DNA of 52,475 nt from Bacteroidia bacterium (GCA_019695215.1 JAIBAK010000023.1:1-52475); one strand, 5' to 3'; shown: positions 27,196 through 35,054, numbered from the stretch's first letter. Notes: generated by a model from the letters alone, not told the origin. Made by a program: numbers and translations.

Positions 27196-28292
27196 GTATT
27201 CGCATTTTTAATAAATTATACCTGCCCGATGAACTGCTGCATTTAAAACAGCATACCTTAGGTTTGCTGCAGGATGAAGATGAACGCGCGGCTGTACTTT
27301 TTTTGCATGAGTGGCTAAGCGGAAAAACTTTTTTCGAACAGCCAACTTCCGGAAGCACCGGAGCACCCAAAGTTATTTCGATAAGCAGAGAACAAATGCT
27401 GTTAAGTGCCAAACTCACCGGAGATTTTCTGCATTTTGATGCGTTGCACACAGCTCTGTTGCCCGTTTCGGCAAGGTATATAGGCGGAAAAATGTTATTG
27501 GTGCGGGCCCTGCTTTATCAAATGGATATAGAGGTGGTAAAACCATCGGCCGATTTTCTCACTAAGCTCGATGCCTTTCATCCGTATCAGTTAGTATCGG
27601 TGGTTCCGTCTCAGCTTGCAGTGGTAAAAACAGATAAACGCGCCTGTGAGGCGCTGCAGCAGTTTAAAACCGTGCTGGTGGGCGGGGCACCCCTGCCGCA
27701 TAGTTTAAACACCACCCTGCAGCAAATAACCGGAGCAGCCATCTGGCAAACCTATGGCATGACCGAAACCGTTTCGCATATTGCCCTGCGAAAAATGAAT
27801 GGGGAAAACCACTCAATGTTTTACCATCCGCTGCCGGGTGTTGAACTGAAAACCGATGAGCGGAATTGTTTATGCATTAAAGCGGCTGTAACGGGAAATG
27901 AATGGATAACCACCAATGATGTGGTTGAGCTGCATCACGAAAATTTTACCCTCACCGGGCGATGGGATGAAGTGATAAACAGCGGAGGGATAAAAATTTT
28001 TCCTTCGCAAATTGAACAGGCAGCCGATGAAGTATTAAACGAAATGAATTTATCATACGCTGCTTTTGCAGGCGCATTGCCCGATGAAAAATTAGGAAGT
28101 AAATTGGTGCTGGTGTTGCAGGGCAGGGAGCCCGATGAAGAAAAACTGGAAGCATTAAAACAACGCATGAAAGCGGTTTTGCCTGCCTACCATGCACCGG
28201 CACGTTATCTCTTTGTGGAAAAATTCCCCCTGCTGCCTTCGGGCAAAATTAACAAGGTCAGCGTGTTGCAAAGTTTTTTAAAAGATTCCTGA
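27192..28292 (+). CDS. menE: o-succinylbenzoate-CoA ligase (MenE-like AMP-binding enzyme)
   Basis: 366 residues, short for an ANL-superfamily ligase but typical of Bacteroidota MenE. The P-loop-like motif TSGSTGAPKVI, the A5 motif QTYGMTETVSH, the TNDVVEL block, RWDEVINSGGIKIFP hinge and the catalytic C-terminal Lys (PSGKINK) are all present. It activates o-succinylbenzoate with ATP and CoA for menaquinone synthesis. Other men genes are not in the window, so substrate assignment rests on length and similarity; another acyl-CoA ligase is possible. Confidence 0.82.
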   Translation: MSIRIFNKLYLPDELLHLKQHTLGLLQDEDERAAVLFLHEWLSGKTFFEQPTSGSTGAPKVISISREQMLLSAKLTGDFLHFDALHTALLPVSARYIGGKMLLVRALLYQMDIEVVKPSADFLTKLDAFHPYQLVSVVPSQLAVVKTDKRACEALQQFKTVLVGGAPLPHSLNTTLQQITGAAIWQTYGMTETVSHIALRKMNGENHSMFYHPLPGVELKTDERNCLCIKAAVTGNEWITTNDVVELHHENFTLTGRWDEVINSGGIKIFPSQIEQAADEVLNEMNLSYAAFAGALPDEKLGSKLVLVLQGREPDEEKLEALKQRMKAVLPAYHAPARYLFVEKFPLLPSGKINKVSVLQSFLKDS

Positions 28293-28366
28293 AAGCGTAG
28301 CAATAGATTGCGAAATCCTTTTATATTCGCGGGAAAAACAGGGATAATTATTTAAACAGATTTACT

Positions 28367-28588
28367 ATGTACTGGACATTAGAACTTGCCTCTTATTTAG
28401 ACGATGCTCCATGGCCGGCAACCAAAGACGAGTTGATTGATTACGCTATTCGTTCAGGTGCGCCTTTGGAGGTAATAGAAAACCTTCAGGAATTAGAAGA
28501 CGATGGCGAACCATTTGAGAGCATAGAGGAGGTATGGCCCGATTATCCAACCAACGATGATTATTTTTACAATGCCGATGAGCTGTAA
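28367..28588 (+). CDS. DUF2795 family small acidic protein
   Basis: 73 residues, very acidic (many Asp and Glu), opening MYWTLELASYLDDAPWPATK and containing DELIDYAIRSGAPLEVIENLQELED and EVWPDYPTNDDYF. It matches the DUF2795 family as found throughout Bacteroidota, where it is highly conserved and of this same length. Function unknown; no catalytic motif. It is a single-gene unit followed by a good terminator, and is the last core gene before the accessory region. Confidence 0.85.
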   Translation: MYWTLELASYLDDAPWPATKDELIDYAIRSGAPLEVIENLQELEDDGEPFESIEEVWPDYPTNDDYFYNADEL

Positions 28589-28610
28589 GTATCAAATGGC
28601 TTTATAGGAA

Positions 28611-28645
28611 AAGGCTTGTGCATAGCACAGGCCTTTTTGTTTTTT
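28611..28645 (+). terminator. rho-independent terminator after the DUF2795 gene
   Basis: AAGGCTTGTGC (28611-28621) pairs with GCACAGGCCTT (28625-28635; one G-U) around a 3-nt loop, followed by a T-rich run. Confidence 0.75.
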
Positions 28646-28676
28646 AGGAAAGCAATATGCCGGTGTAGTTAGCTTA

Positions 28677-28695
28677 CACTCGAGGTACGCGAGTG
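28677..28695. repeat. short hairpin at the edge of the accessory region
   Basis: CACTCG (28677-28682) and CGAGTG (28690-28695) form a 6-bp stem with a 7-nt loop, just downstream of the STAND gene stop. Resembles dispersed hairpin sequences seen in Bacteroidota intergenic regions (from memory); may terminate the minus-strand gene only poorly, as no T-run follows on that strand. Confidence 0.4.
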
Positions 28696-28714
28696 AAGGC
28701 GGGGGGATTGTATG

Positions 28715-31700
28715 TTATTTAGGTGTTTCACGCTTAACTTGTGAAGTTGCATCAATCATTCTCTGCTGTTCGATTCTTATACCAAACTTCTGACAAAGCT
28801 TTTGTTTTTCCTCCTCTGAGGTAATAAATACATGGAGGTAGTTTATTACAAGGTTTGACAGAACAATACTGGCAAGATAATTCTTGTCAGTGTCTTTTTT
28901 TACATTATCAAGTTCAGTCCATGGGAAACTTTTGTTGTGGTCAAGTTTAATAGAAGCGTCTATTAATTTAACAGAGTTGAAGTTATTATTTGTGAGAATG
29001 TCTTGGAATGTACCGGCAAGTTTTTCGTAACCGATTGCATTTGTAACACGCTTAATAATTCCAAAAGTTGACAAAGCGCAAAGTCCAAATAGAAAATTAC
29101 GAGATGCCTTATCTATATCCTCTTTCGAAATGTTTCTATCAAGATGTTTCTTGCGGTAAATGTGTTTCAAATACTCAACTAACATTTCCGTGTCTTTACC
29201 AATTAAACTGAAGTAGAAGCCTAACGTTCTCAACCCAAGCAAGTAGGTTTCTTCAGCTAACTCATATTTCTGTTGGGCTTTAAGTTCTCCCCAATATTTC
29301 TTAGTTACTTGTCCAACGATTTCAATTGTCTTTATTGCTTTAATCATCGTTGAAAGCACATCAAGTGAAGTAATGTCTTCTTCAATGTCATATTCCAACA
29401 CATCACGCATTGCGTCAAACTCTTTTTCTTGCTCATCAAGCTCTTCTTCCTCTCGCAGTTCTTCTTGTTTAATGGTTTCTATATCTATTGGTTGATAAAC
29501 TTGCTCGGGAAGTTTCTTAATCATATCATTTACAAATGAAACATCATCTTCAAGTTTTAAAGGTTGATATTCTTTGAAAAGTTCTTTTGAGTTTTCAAGC
29601 AATTGATTTAACACAAATTGGTCCTTGGAAAGATGAGTGAGAAACATAACAATACTAGCAAACTCGTCTCTGTGAACACGTTGACAAAGCAGTTTGACTT
29701 TGTTCTTAATATGTTCATTTGATATGTTTATTGCTAAATATCTAGCAACAAAGAAGTAATATACATATTTGTAAGTTATGGTAACTGTGTCGTCATCTAT
29801 TCTTAGCAATTTTGAATTAACCAAAGTGTCAAGAATTATCTTTGGACTAATGTCAATTTTATAGTCAACGCAATACTGATTGTGAAACTTAATAAAGTCA
29901 TCTATAAATAAAGGCCGCATTCTAATTTTCTGGGTAAATAGAAAATAGGAATAGTCTGTGATGAAGTTGTAATATAAACTGATGTCAGCTTTGTTCCTTA
30001 CTGCTTTATTAAGGGCTTCATTAATAAGAAGCTCATAATAGAACCCGTGAATACTATATTCTGGTTTCTGAGCAGTGCTTGCTTCTTTTGCTTGGAGAAT
30101 AGTCAGCAGATAAATAGGGTAAGAAGGGACGAAACTCTTTCCAATTATTGATTCTACATGTCTTTCCGTTTCATTGTTTAATCGGATTAACTCATTTGGT
30201 TCAAGTTGGTCGCTTCCAATGCCATTCCATTTTTTAATTAATTCATATCTCAATGTTGGTCCAAACTCAATTATTTGGTAACGATGAAAGTCCTCTAATA
30301 TATTTCTTGCAATTCCCGTTTTTGAATTATAGGTTTCAAACTGCATGAGGTCATTACCAGTCAGAAACACATTTTGAAAGGTCTTGTTTAAGTTTGAAAT
30401 CAGATTTGCCTTATACTTTGAGTTAGTGAATCTAATTTTGTGGAAGTCATCTATTATAATGATGATTCTGTCGGGGTCAAACTCGTCAAGATTCCCTTCA
30501 AGTATTTCATTGTATTGATTGGCGAATTCTTTTTGAATCACCTTTTTAATTTTTTCTACATGAATGTCTTTTATTTCATTTCCAGAAAGTAGTATTGGTA
30601 TATATCCCTGCTCGTAGTATTTGTCATACCACCATTTAACAAGAGTAGTTTTGCCACTTGACTCAGCTCCATAAATAACTAACTTAATTGGGCTGCCTAC
30701 CTGCTTTGTTAAAGCTTTTTCAGCGTTTACAATCTTCTCAACTTTTTCCTTTGCGTTTTCTCCAATGCTTATAACTTTCAGATTGGGTGATACATACAAA
30801 TCTTTTAGTGTAAGGTCATCTTCTGCTCGGCTATGAATAAATGTTGCACCTGCATTTCCAATTTTTTCCGAGTACTTTGGCTTCAATGAAGTTTTCCAGT
30901 GGTATACTGATTTATCTGCTCTATTTGCTTTCAGATGAATCTCATCATCAGCTTTATTTATTTCAAGAATTTCAAGCCCATCTATTTTCTTTAATTCTTC
31001 TTGAATATGCTCTGGGATTTCATTACTTGTTTCAAAGTAAATTTTTATTGAACTTTTTTCCACTTTAATAATTGTTCCGTTTACATCTTTAAAAATATTT
31101 TTTAGATGTGTTTCAATTGCTTTGTATTTGTCTCTGTCTAGTTCATCAAATTTACCATCAAGAACAAATCTGTAAGTTTGACTATCGTTATTTATCTCTT
31201 CTTGTTTTACTTCCTTTTTTTCGCTTCCGTTCAGTCCTTTCTTTATTTGAAAATTAAACACACCATCCGTTTCATGGTTAATGTCTTTGTTTTTGATCCA
31301 CAAATGTTCATCTGGCATGTATTTATAAAATTCTACTGTGCCATTAAGTGTATCGGAATCTATTTCAATAACGTTAAATCCATTTTGTGTTGTTCTCCTT
31401 TCAAATCCTGCACCTGCCGTAACAAATACAGTTTCGCCAGAGTTGCTACCTCTATGTGCTGAATTATTTGCATCATGAACATGACCCGAAAGAATAATGT
31501 CCGATATTCTTTCAAGTGTTGAAAGAGTTGGTTTTTCACAAGAATGAAAACACTCAAAGGGATGATGAATGCAAGATATGATTACCTCTTTACCAATATT
31601 AATTTTCTCACTGCATGAATTTACTTGACTTAACCCTAATGCCAATTTTTTTTGGTCGTCTCCATTGTAACCACAGAAGATAGCACTGTTTAGTCCGATA

Positions 31701-32197
31701 ATATTTACTTTCAAACCATTTGCTCCAAAGGGAATTGACGATACAAATTGGCCATAAGAACCGATGGTCGTTTTCCCAGTCATGTATTGTTTTATAAATT
31801 CAAAGTATGCTTTCGTCCCTTCTTGAATTTTGCTCATTATGGATTGAGAGGTCAATATATCATTTAGCTCTTCTTCATTAGTGAACTTATAATACCAATT
31901 AAATGAAGCTTTTTCTAATTTACTCCTGTCAACATCATGATTACCTGGAATGATAAATATTCCCTCAACTCCTATACCACAATACTGAGCAATCTTGTCA
32001 ATAAATTCTTTTGCTTTTGTATACTCCTCTGTCTTGCCGCTAAAAGCAATATCGCCAGTTAGCACAAGCATATTGGGCTTAGCTTCTTCGATACACAGTT
32101 TTTCAATCTTCTTGGAAAGCGAACTCATGACAACATCTTGTGAGATGTTATTAGCTGTAAAATGCAAGTCCGATAAGTGTAAAATTTTCAATTTCAT
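28715..32197 (-). CDS. metallophosphoesterase-STAND NTPase, putative defence protein
   Basis: 1160 residues from ATG 32197 (a TTG two codons upstream is less likely). Domain order: (1) calcineurin-like metallophosphoesterase, ~1-305, with all five metal motifs: D-x-H (SDLHF, D10/H12), GDIAFSG (D49), GNHD (85-88), IHHP (~211-212) and GHVH (238-241); (2) a ~75-residue alpha/beta linker domain, ~341-415; (3) STAND-type P-loop NTPase, ~445-800, with Walker A GAESSGKTT (~510), Walker B IIIIIDDFHK (D583/D584) and a sensor-like NVFLTGND; (4) a helical C-terminal region with an acidic segment (~910-930), the likely sensor. Effector-STAND-sensor order is that of Avs-like and NLR-like antiphage proteins. 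It is a single gene, AT-richer than its neighbours, pointing to transfer. The cleaved substrate is unknown. Confidence 0.85.
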   Translation of the reverse strand: MKLKILHLSDLHFTANNISQDVVMSSLSKKIEKLCIEEAKPNMLVLTGDIAFSGKTEEYTKAKEFIDKIAQYCGIGVEGIFIIPGNHDVDRSKLEKASFNWYYKFTNEEELNDILTSQSIMSKIQEGTKAYFEFIKQYMTGKTTIGSYGQFVSSIPFGANGLKVNIIGLNSAIFCGYNGDDQKKLALGLSQVNSCSEKINIGKEVIISCIHHPFECFHSCEKPTLSTLERISDIILSGHVHDANNSAHRGSNSGETVFVTAGAGFERRTTQNGFNVIEIDSDTLNGTVEFYKYMPDEHLWIKNKDINHETDGVFNFQIKKGLNGSEKKEVKQEEINNDSQTYRFVLDGKFDELDRDKYKAIETHLKNIFKDVNGTIIKVEKSSIKIYFETSNEIPEHIQEELKKIDGLEILEINKADDEIHLKANRADKSVYHWKTSLKPKYSEKIGNAGATFIHSRAEDDLTLKDLYVSPNLKVISIGENAKEKVEKIVNAEKALTKQVGSPIKLVIYGAESSGKTTLVKWWYDKYYEQGYIPILLSGNEIKDIHVEKIKKVIQKEFANQYNEILEGNLDEFDPDRIIIIIDDFHKIRFTNSKYKANLISNLNKTFQNVFLTGNDLMQFETYNSKTGIARNILEDFHRYQIIEFGPTLRYELIKKWNGIGSDQLEPNELIRLNNETERHVESIIGKSFVPSYPIYLLTILQAKEASTAQKPEYSIHGFYYELLINEALNKAVRNKADISLYYNFITDYSYFLFTQKIRMRPLFIDDFIKFHNQYCVDYKIDISPKIILDTLVNSKLLRIDDDTVTITYKYVYYFFVARYLAINISNEHIKNKVKLLCQRVHRDEFASIVMFLTHLSKDQFVLNQLLENSKELFKEYQPLKLEDDVSFVNDMIKKLPEQVYQPIDIETIKQEELREEEELDEQEKEFDAMRDVLEYDIEEDITSLDVLSTMIKAIKTIEIVGQVTKKYWGELKAQQKYELAEETYLLGLRTLGFYFSLIGKDTEMLVEYLKHIYRKKHLDRNISKEDIDKASRNFLFGLCALSTFGIIKRVTNAIGYEKLAGTFQDILTNNNFNSVKLIDASIKLDHNKSFPWTELDNVKKDTDKNYLASIVLSNLVINYLHVFITSEEEKQKLCQKFGIRIEQQRMIDATSQVKRETPK

Positions 32198-32207
32198 ATT
32201 CAAAAGA

Positions 32208-32215
32208 CAAACTTA
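32208..32215 (-). promoter_or_regulatory. possible -7 box for the STAND gene
   Basis: Minus-strand TAAGTTTG (32215-32208) fits TAnnTTTG; ATG 32197 is 10 bases downstream. No clear -33 box. Its position argues for ATG 32197 over the TTG at 32203. Confidence 0.3.
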
Positions 32216-32263
32216 GTAATTGTATGAGATGAGTCTTCTAAGAGGACAGAATTGTGCGTAGAG

Positions 32264-32329
32264 GCAAAAGCAAATGTGAGCCAACTTTTGGTTGCCTTGT
32301 GGTTGGCGTTGGCTCTCTTTTGTTTTTGC
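32264..32329. repeat. 22-bp imperfect inverted repeat upstream of the STAND gene
   Basis: Arms 32264-32285 and 32308-32329 match at 19 of 22 positions, with an uninterrupted 8-bp GAGCCAAC/GTTGGCTC inner stem and a 22-nt loop. GTTGGC occurs twice in tandem (32302-32313), so an alternative pairing register exists. It lies ~65 bp upstream of the STAND start codon. Could be a structured recombination site or a regulatory structure. Confidence 0.7.
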
Positions 32330-32626
32330 GAAGGATAGCTAAACGGCTTGGCCGAAAATTGTATTGTCGTTTGTTTCATGTCTGTCAGTTTATTTTGTGT
32401 TCTGTCGTCATAGGGTTGCCGCTAACTCATATATTGTGCGAACTTCATTCCCTTATACCGCAATTTTGGGCAGTATCCGAACCTTTCGTTCTTTTTGTGT
32501 TGGTGAAATGTAGTAAGAAAAATTTAGCAAGGTCAGGGTTTAGTACTTTGAAAAGGCAAGGTATAAAAAGTTTCGGGGTTTGGCAAAAAAGTTTAAAGTT
32601 TCCGGTTAAAGACACCCCCCTACCCC

Positions 32627-32660
32627 GTTAGCTGCGCTGAACCCTTCGGGTTTCGCTAAC
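32627..32660. repeat. two-part hairpin
   Basis: GTTAGC (32627-32632) pairs with GCTAAC (32655-32660), and inside it AACCC (32640-32644) pairs with GGGTT (32648-32652). Flanked by C-rich tracts (CCCCCCTACCCC before, CTCCCTACCGCCC after). Confidence 0.55.
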
Positions 32661-32694
32661 ACACTCCCTACCGCCCAAGGGGGGCAACAGAAAA

Positions 32695-32807
32695 CGTCAC
32701 TGCGAGGAACGAAGCAGTCTCCCATTAGGAAGCATCTGCTCTTTTTGGGGGATTAACTGCGTTGAGCTGAAAGTTGCTTTGCCCTGGGTACAGGGCGCGC
32801 AATGACG
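32695..32807. mobile_element. 113-bp MITE-like element
   Basis: The ends CGTCACTGCG (32695-32704) and CGCAATGACG (32798-32807) are 9/10 inverted repeats. The adjoining left sequence (AGGAACGAAGCAGTCT) is typical of a widespread dispersed element whose ends read CGTCATTGCGAGG. It encodes nothing; a non-autonomous element or extragenic palindrome is likely. Confidence 0.6.
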
Positions 32808-32830
32808 GTCAGAGTTGGGTTTCGGGGCAC

Positions 32831-32881
32831 AAATGGGCATATGTTTCGACTTCGCTCAACATGACGGGGCACGAATGGGCA
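32831..32881. repeat. isolated copy of the 42-bp repeat
   Basis: 32831-32872 is one full copy of the unit that is tandemly repeated at 33095, and 32873-32881 starts a second in the same phase before diverging into a related sequence (CTCTTCGCGTTGCTCAGAGTGACG). Confidence 0.7.
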
Positions 32882-32932
32882 GACTCTTCGCGTTGCTCAG
32901 AGTGACGTTAAGTCGGGGGATTCGGTTCCGCA

Positions 32933-32998
32933 CAAGGGGGACTTTGGTTTGTGATACTCTAAAAGATTATTTTAAAAGAAACGCTCTTGTCCCCCTTG
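32933..32998. repeat. 10-bp perfect inverted repeat pair
   Basis: CAAGGGGGAC (32933-32942) and GTCCCCCTTG (32989-32998) are perfect inverted repeats 46 bases apart; the interior is AT-rich. Looks like a second, smaller palindromic element of about 66-76 bp. Confidence 0.5.
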
Positions 32999-33094
32999 CA
33001 GCGTGGGTTTGTAGCGGGAGAGAAGGGGCAGGGGATGAATGCGGATGCCTGATATGGCCACTACGCTTCAACGAAAGCAAAGGGGCTCGGGCAT

Positions 33095-33446
33095 GAATGG
33101 GCATATGTTTCGACTTCGCTCAACATGCCGGGGGACGAATGGGCACATGTTTCGACTTCGCTCAACATGACAGGGAATGAATGGGCACATGTTTCGACTT
33201 CGCTCAACATGACAGGGGATGAATGGGCACATGTTTCGACTTCGTTCAACATGACAGGGGATGAATGGGCATATGTTTCGACTTCGCTCAACATGACAGG
33301 GGACGAATGGGCACATGTTTCGACTTCGTTCAACATGACAGGGAATGAATGGGCATATGTTTCGACTTCGCTCAACATGACAGGGGATGAATGGGCATAT
33401 GTTTCGACTTCGCTCAACATGACAGGGGATGAATGGGCACATGTTT
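33095..33446. repeat. tandem array of 42-bp repeats (8 full copies plus a partial)
   Basis: Units start at 33095, 33137, 33179, 33221, 33263, 33305, 33347 and 33389, each exactly 42 bases, with a 16-base partial at 33431. Each contains TTTCGACTTCGCTCAACATG or a single-base variant. Copies differ at a few positions only (CAC/CAT, CGCT/CGTT, GGGGATG/GGGAATG/GGGGACG). There are no unique spacers. Confidence 0.92.
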
Positions 33447-33524
33447 TATTGGTGGTAAAACTATTATAGCTAATGTTTACCTTAGCGTTAAATTTGCCGG
33501 GTAAAAAACACCGGGTGTATTAGG

Positions 33525-34256
33525 ATGAGGCAATTATTTTTTTTATTTTTTATATCCGTTTTTATAGGCTCGTGCAGCAGAGAAAAAGCGGCCGATGCCG
33601 GTAATAAAATTCCATACCTCTACGATAGCGTGAATGTGTGCGATGTGTACCCGTTTCCGGGCGATACCTGTTTTGTATTGATTCATGGCGGTGCCTGGGA
33701 GGGAGGGGATAAAAGTAATTTTTACCGCTCGCCCGAAATTTTTGAAACATACCACCGGGCCGCCTGCAATATGAACTATACGGTAAATAAAAAGTATTGT
33801 GGCGACCTTAACAAAAAGGAAGTGAAAAACTGCCTCGATTTTTTGAGCAGCAAGTTTCAGTATAAAAAATTTGTACTGGCAGGTATCTCGGCCGGAAGCA
33901 CCATTGCCATGGATTATGCTTACCACACGGCCGATGCGCGGGTGGCAGGAGTTGTGTGCCTGGGTACCATTGGCGATTTAACCAAAAATGCCAATTCAAA
34001 GGTTTTGTTCAATGCAGGCTATGCTTATAAAGATGTGGTAGCCTCCAGCCCCATCAATGCCACCGCCTTTTGTAAAACACTTTTTGTACACGGCAACACC
34101 GATGATATTTCTTTTCCGGTGCAGTCGGCTGATATGAATACGAAACTCAAGGCTTCGGGCTGCCCATCAATGCTTATGTATAAAGACAGAGGGCACTGGT
34201 TTGATGAAGAAGTGTTGCGCGAGGTGTTTACCTTCTCGGTAGGTTATTTTCAGTAA
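33525..34256 (+). CDS. alpha/beta hydrolase (esterase-like) lipoprotein
   Basis: 243 residues. The N-terminus is a lipoprotein signal with lipobox FIGSC (Cys17). The fold is alpha/beta hydrolase of the BD-FAE/carboxylesterase type: oxyanion motif HGGAW (54-58), nucleophile elbow GISAGS (Ser122), acid in HGNTDD (Asp193 or 194) and His224 (DRGHW). All triad residues are present, so it should be an active membrane-anchored esterase. Substrate unknown. It begins ~80 bp after the repeat array and marks the return to ordinary chromosome. It converges on the CPBP gene with 20 bp between. Confidence 0.85.
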   Translation: MRQLFFLFFISVFIGSCSREKAADAGNKIPYLYDSVNVCDVYPFPGDTCFVLIHGGAWEGGDKSNFYRSPEIFETYHRAACNMNYTVNKKYCGDLNKKEVKNCLDFLSSKFQYKKFVLAGISAGSTIAMDYAYHTADARVAGVVCLGTIGDLTKNANSKVLFNAGYAYKDVVASSPINATAFCKTLFVHGNTDDISFPVQSADMNTKLKASGCPSMLMYKDRGHWFDEEVLREVFTFSVGYFQ

Positions 34257-34276
34257 GGCGTCACCGGGAATTTGTT

Positions 34277-34987
34277 TTAAAACAACCGCGAAATCAAAAA
34301 TGTGGAATCGTAGTTAAAACATACCGAGGCAAAAAACAGGGTATCGGCAATGCCGTGTGCCAGAATAAGCAAAAACAAATTGCGGTCGCTGCGCAGGTAA
34401 AGTAATCCAAAAAGTACTCCGGCAACAAAAGTGGTAACTACTCCGTTTGTCCCCTGATAAATATGAATAAGGGCAAACAGCACGGATGAAATGGCAACGG
34501 CAACTCCCCGATGATTGGTGAGCTGTGTAAGGCGGTCGAGCAGAAATCCTCTGAAAATAATTTCCTCACCAATGGCTGCCGATAGCCACATGCCTGCTGT
34601 AGCCTGCAGGGTAAGCGGTATATTATGACGCAGCACATTAAATTTATTGTAGTTGGTCATAATGCCGGTGAAATGATTGAGCACCGGATTTAAGATAAGA
34701 CCCAGAATTACCCAAAGCACTAATCCGGCAAGCAGCCCGTTAAAAAAAGTATGGTTCAGGTAAGTAAACCGCAGTATCTGTTTCCTTTTTACCAATTGAT
34801 TTTTGAAAACAAAAAAGGAGCAGAAAAGAATATGGAGAATAAAAAGCCACAGCCCGGTGTAAGCTGAAAGCGGAGTAATTACCGGAAGCAGCACCAGCGA
34901 AAGCGAAACGGCCAGCGGCCAGTTGCTGAAAATACTTTTTGATGAAAGGGAGAAAGGAGTACTAAGGGTATTATTGGTTCCCGACAT
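34277..34987 (-). CDS. CPBP family intramembrane metalloprotease
   Basis: 236 residues with about 7-8 hydrophobic segments. CPBP (CAAX protease/Abi) motifs are intact: EEIIFRG (Glu141/Glu142, Arg146), FALIHIYQG (His175) and the C-terminal LAHGIADTLFF (His211, Asp215). In bacteria this family includes bacteriocin-immunity and membrane-protein-processing proteases; nothing here identifies the target. Stop codon lies within a 14-bp palindrome (34272-34285). It is 67 bp downstream of the Fic-like gene on the same strand and might share its transcript. Confidence 0.9.
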   Translation of the reverse strand: MSGTNNTLSTPFSLSSKSIFSNWPLAVSLSLVLLPVITPLSAYTGLWLFILHILFCSFFVFKNQLVKRKQILRFTYLNHTFFNGLLAGLVLWVILGLILNPVLNHFTGIMTNYNKFNVLRHNIPLTLQATAGMWLSAAIGEEIIFRGFLLDRLTQLTNHRGVAVAISSVLFALIHIYQGTNGVVTTFVAGVLFGLLYLRSDRNLFLLILAHGIADTLFFASVCFNYDSTFLISRLF

Positions 34988-35054
34988 GCGTTGTATTTAA
35001 ACGTTTAAATTAAAGCAGGCAGCAGGAAACTAGTTGTAAAATGCGGTAACGAAA

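Larger units (their letters stand above)
32198..33524. other. 1.3-kb gene-free, repeat-rich stretch
   Basis: Between the STAND gene and the esterase-like gene I find no convincing coding sequence. The first third holds the 22-bp inverted repeat and AT-rich sequence. The rest is a mosaic: a hairpin at 32627-32660, a 113-bp element at 32695-32807, one isolated 42-bp unit at 32831, an inverted pair at 32933/32989, and the tandem array at 33095-33446. Apparent reading frames here on both strands are artefacts of the repeats. Confidence 0.75.

Noticed and set aside
32254..32631. 125-residue plus-strand reading frame upstream of the STAND gene
   Set aside because: It starts inside the 22-bp inverted repeat, has no recognisable domain, an erratic composition, and ends in the C-rich repeat stretch.
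33095..33446. CRISPR array
   Set aside because: The units abut directly with no unique spacers, and no cas gene is in the window.
33061..33469. Long open frames on both strands over the tandem array (HVERSRN-type and EVETYAHS-type peptides)
   Set aside because: The 42-bp unit is a multiple of three without stops in several frames, so open frames arise automatically; the peptides are perfect translations of the DNA repeat, with no ribosome-binding or domain support.
28715..33524. Prophage, ICE or transposon carrying the STAND gene
   Set aside because: No integrase, transposase, relaxase or phage gene and no clear flanking direct repeats are visible; only small non-coding repeat elements.
34272..34285. 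14-bp palindrome TTGTTTTAAAACAA between the esterase and CPBP genes as a terminator
   Set aside because: It is pure A/T-rich with no loop and no G+C stem, overlaps the CPBP stop codon, and is more likely chance.
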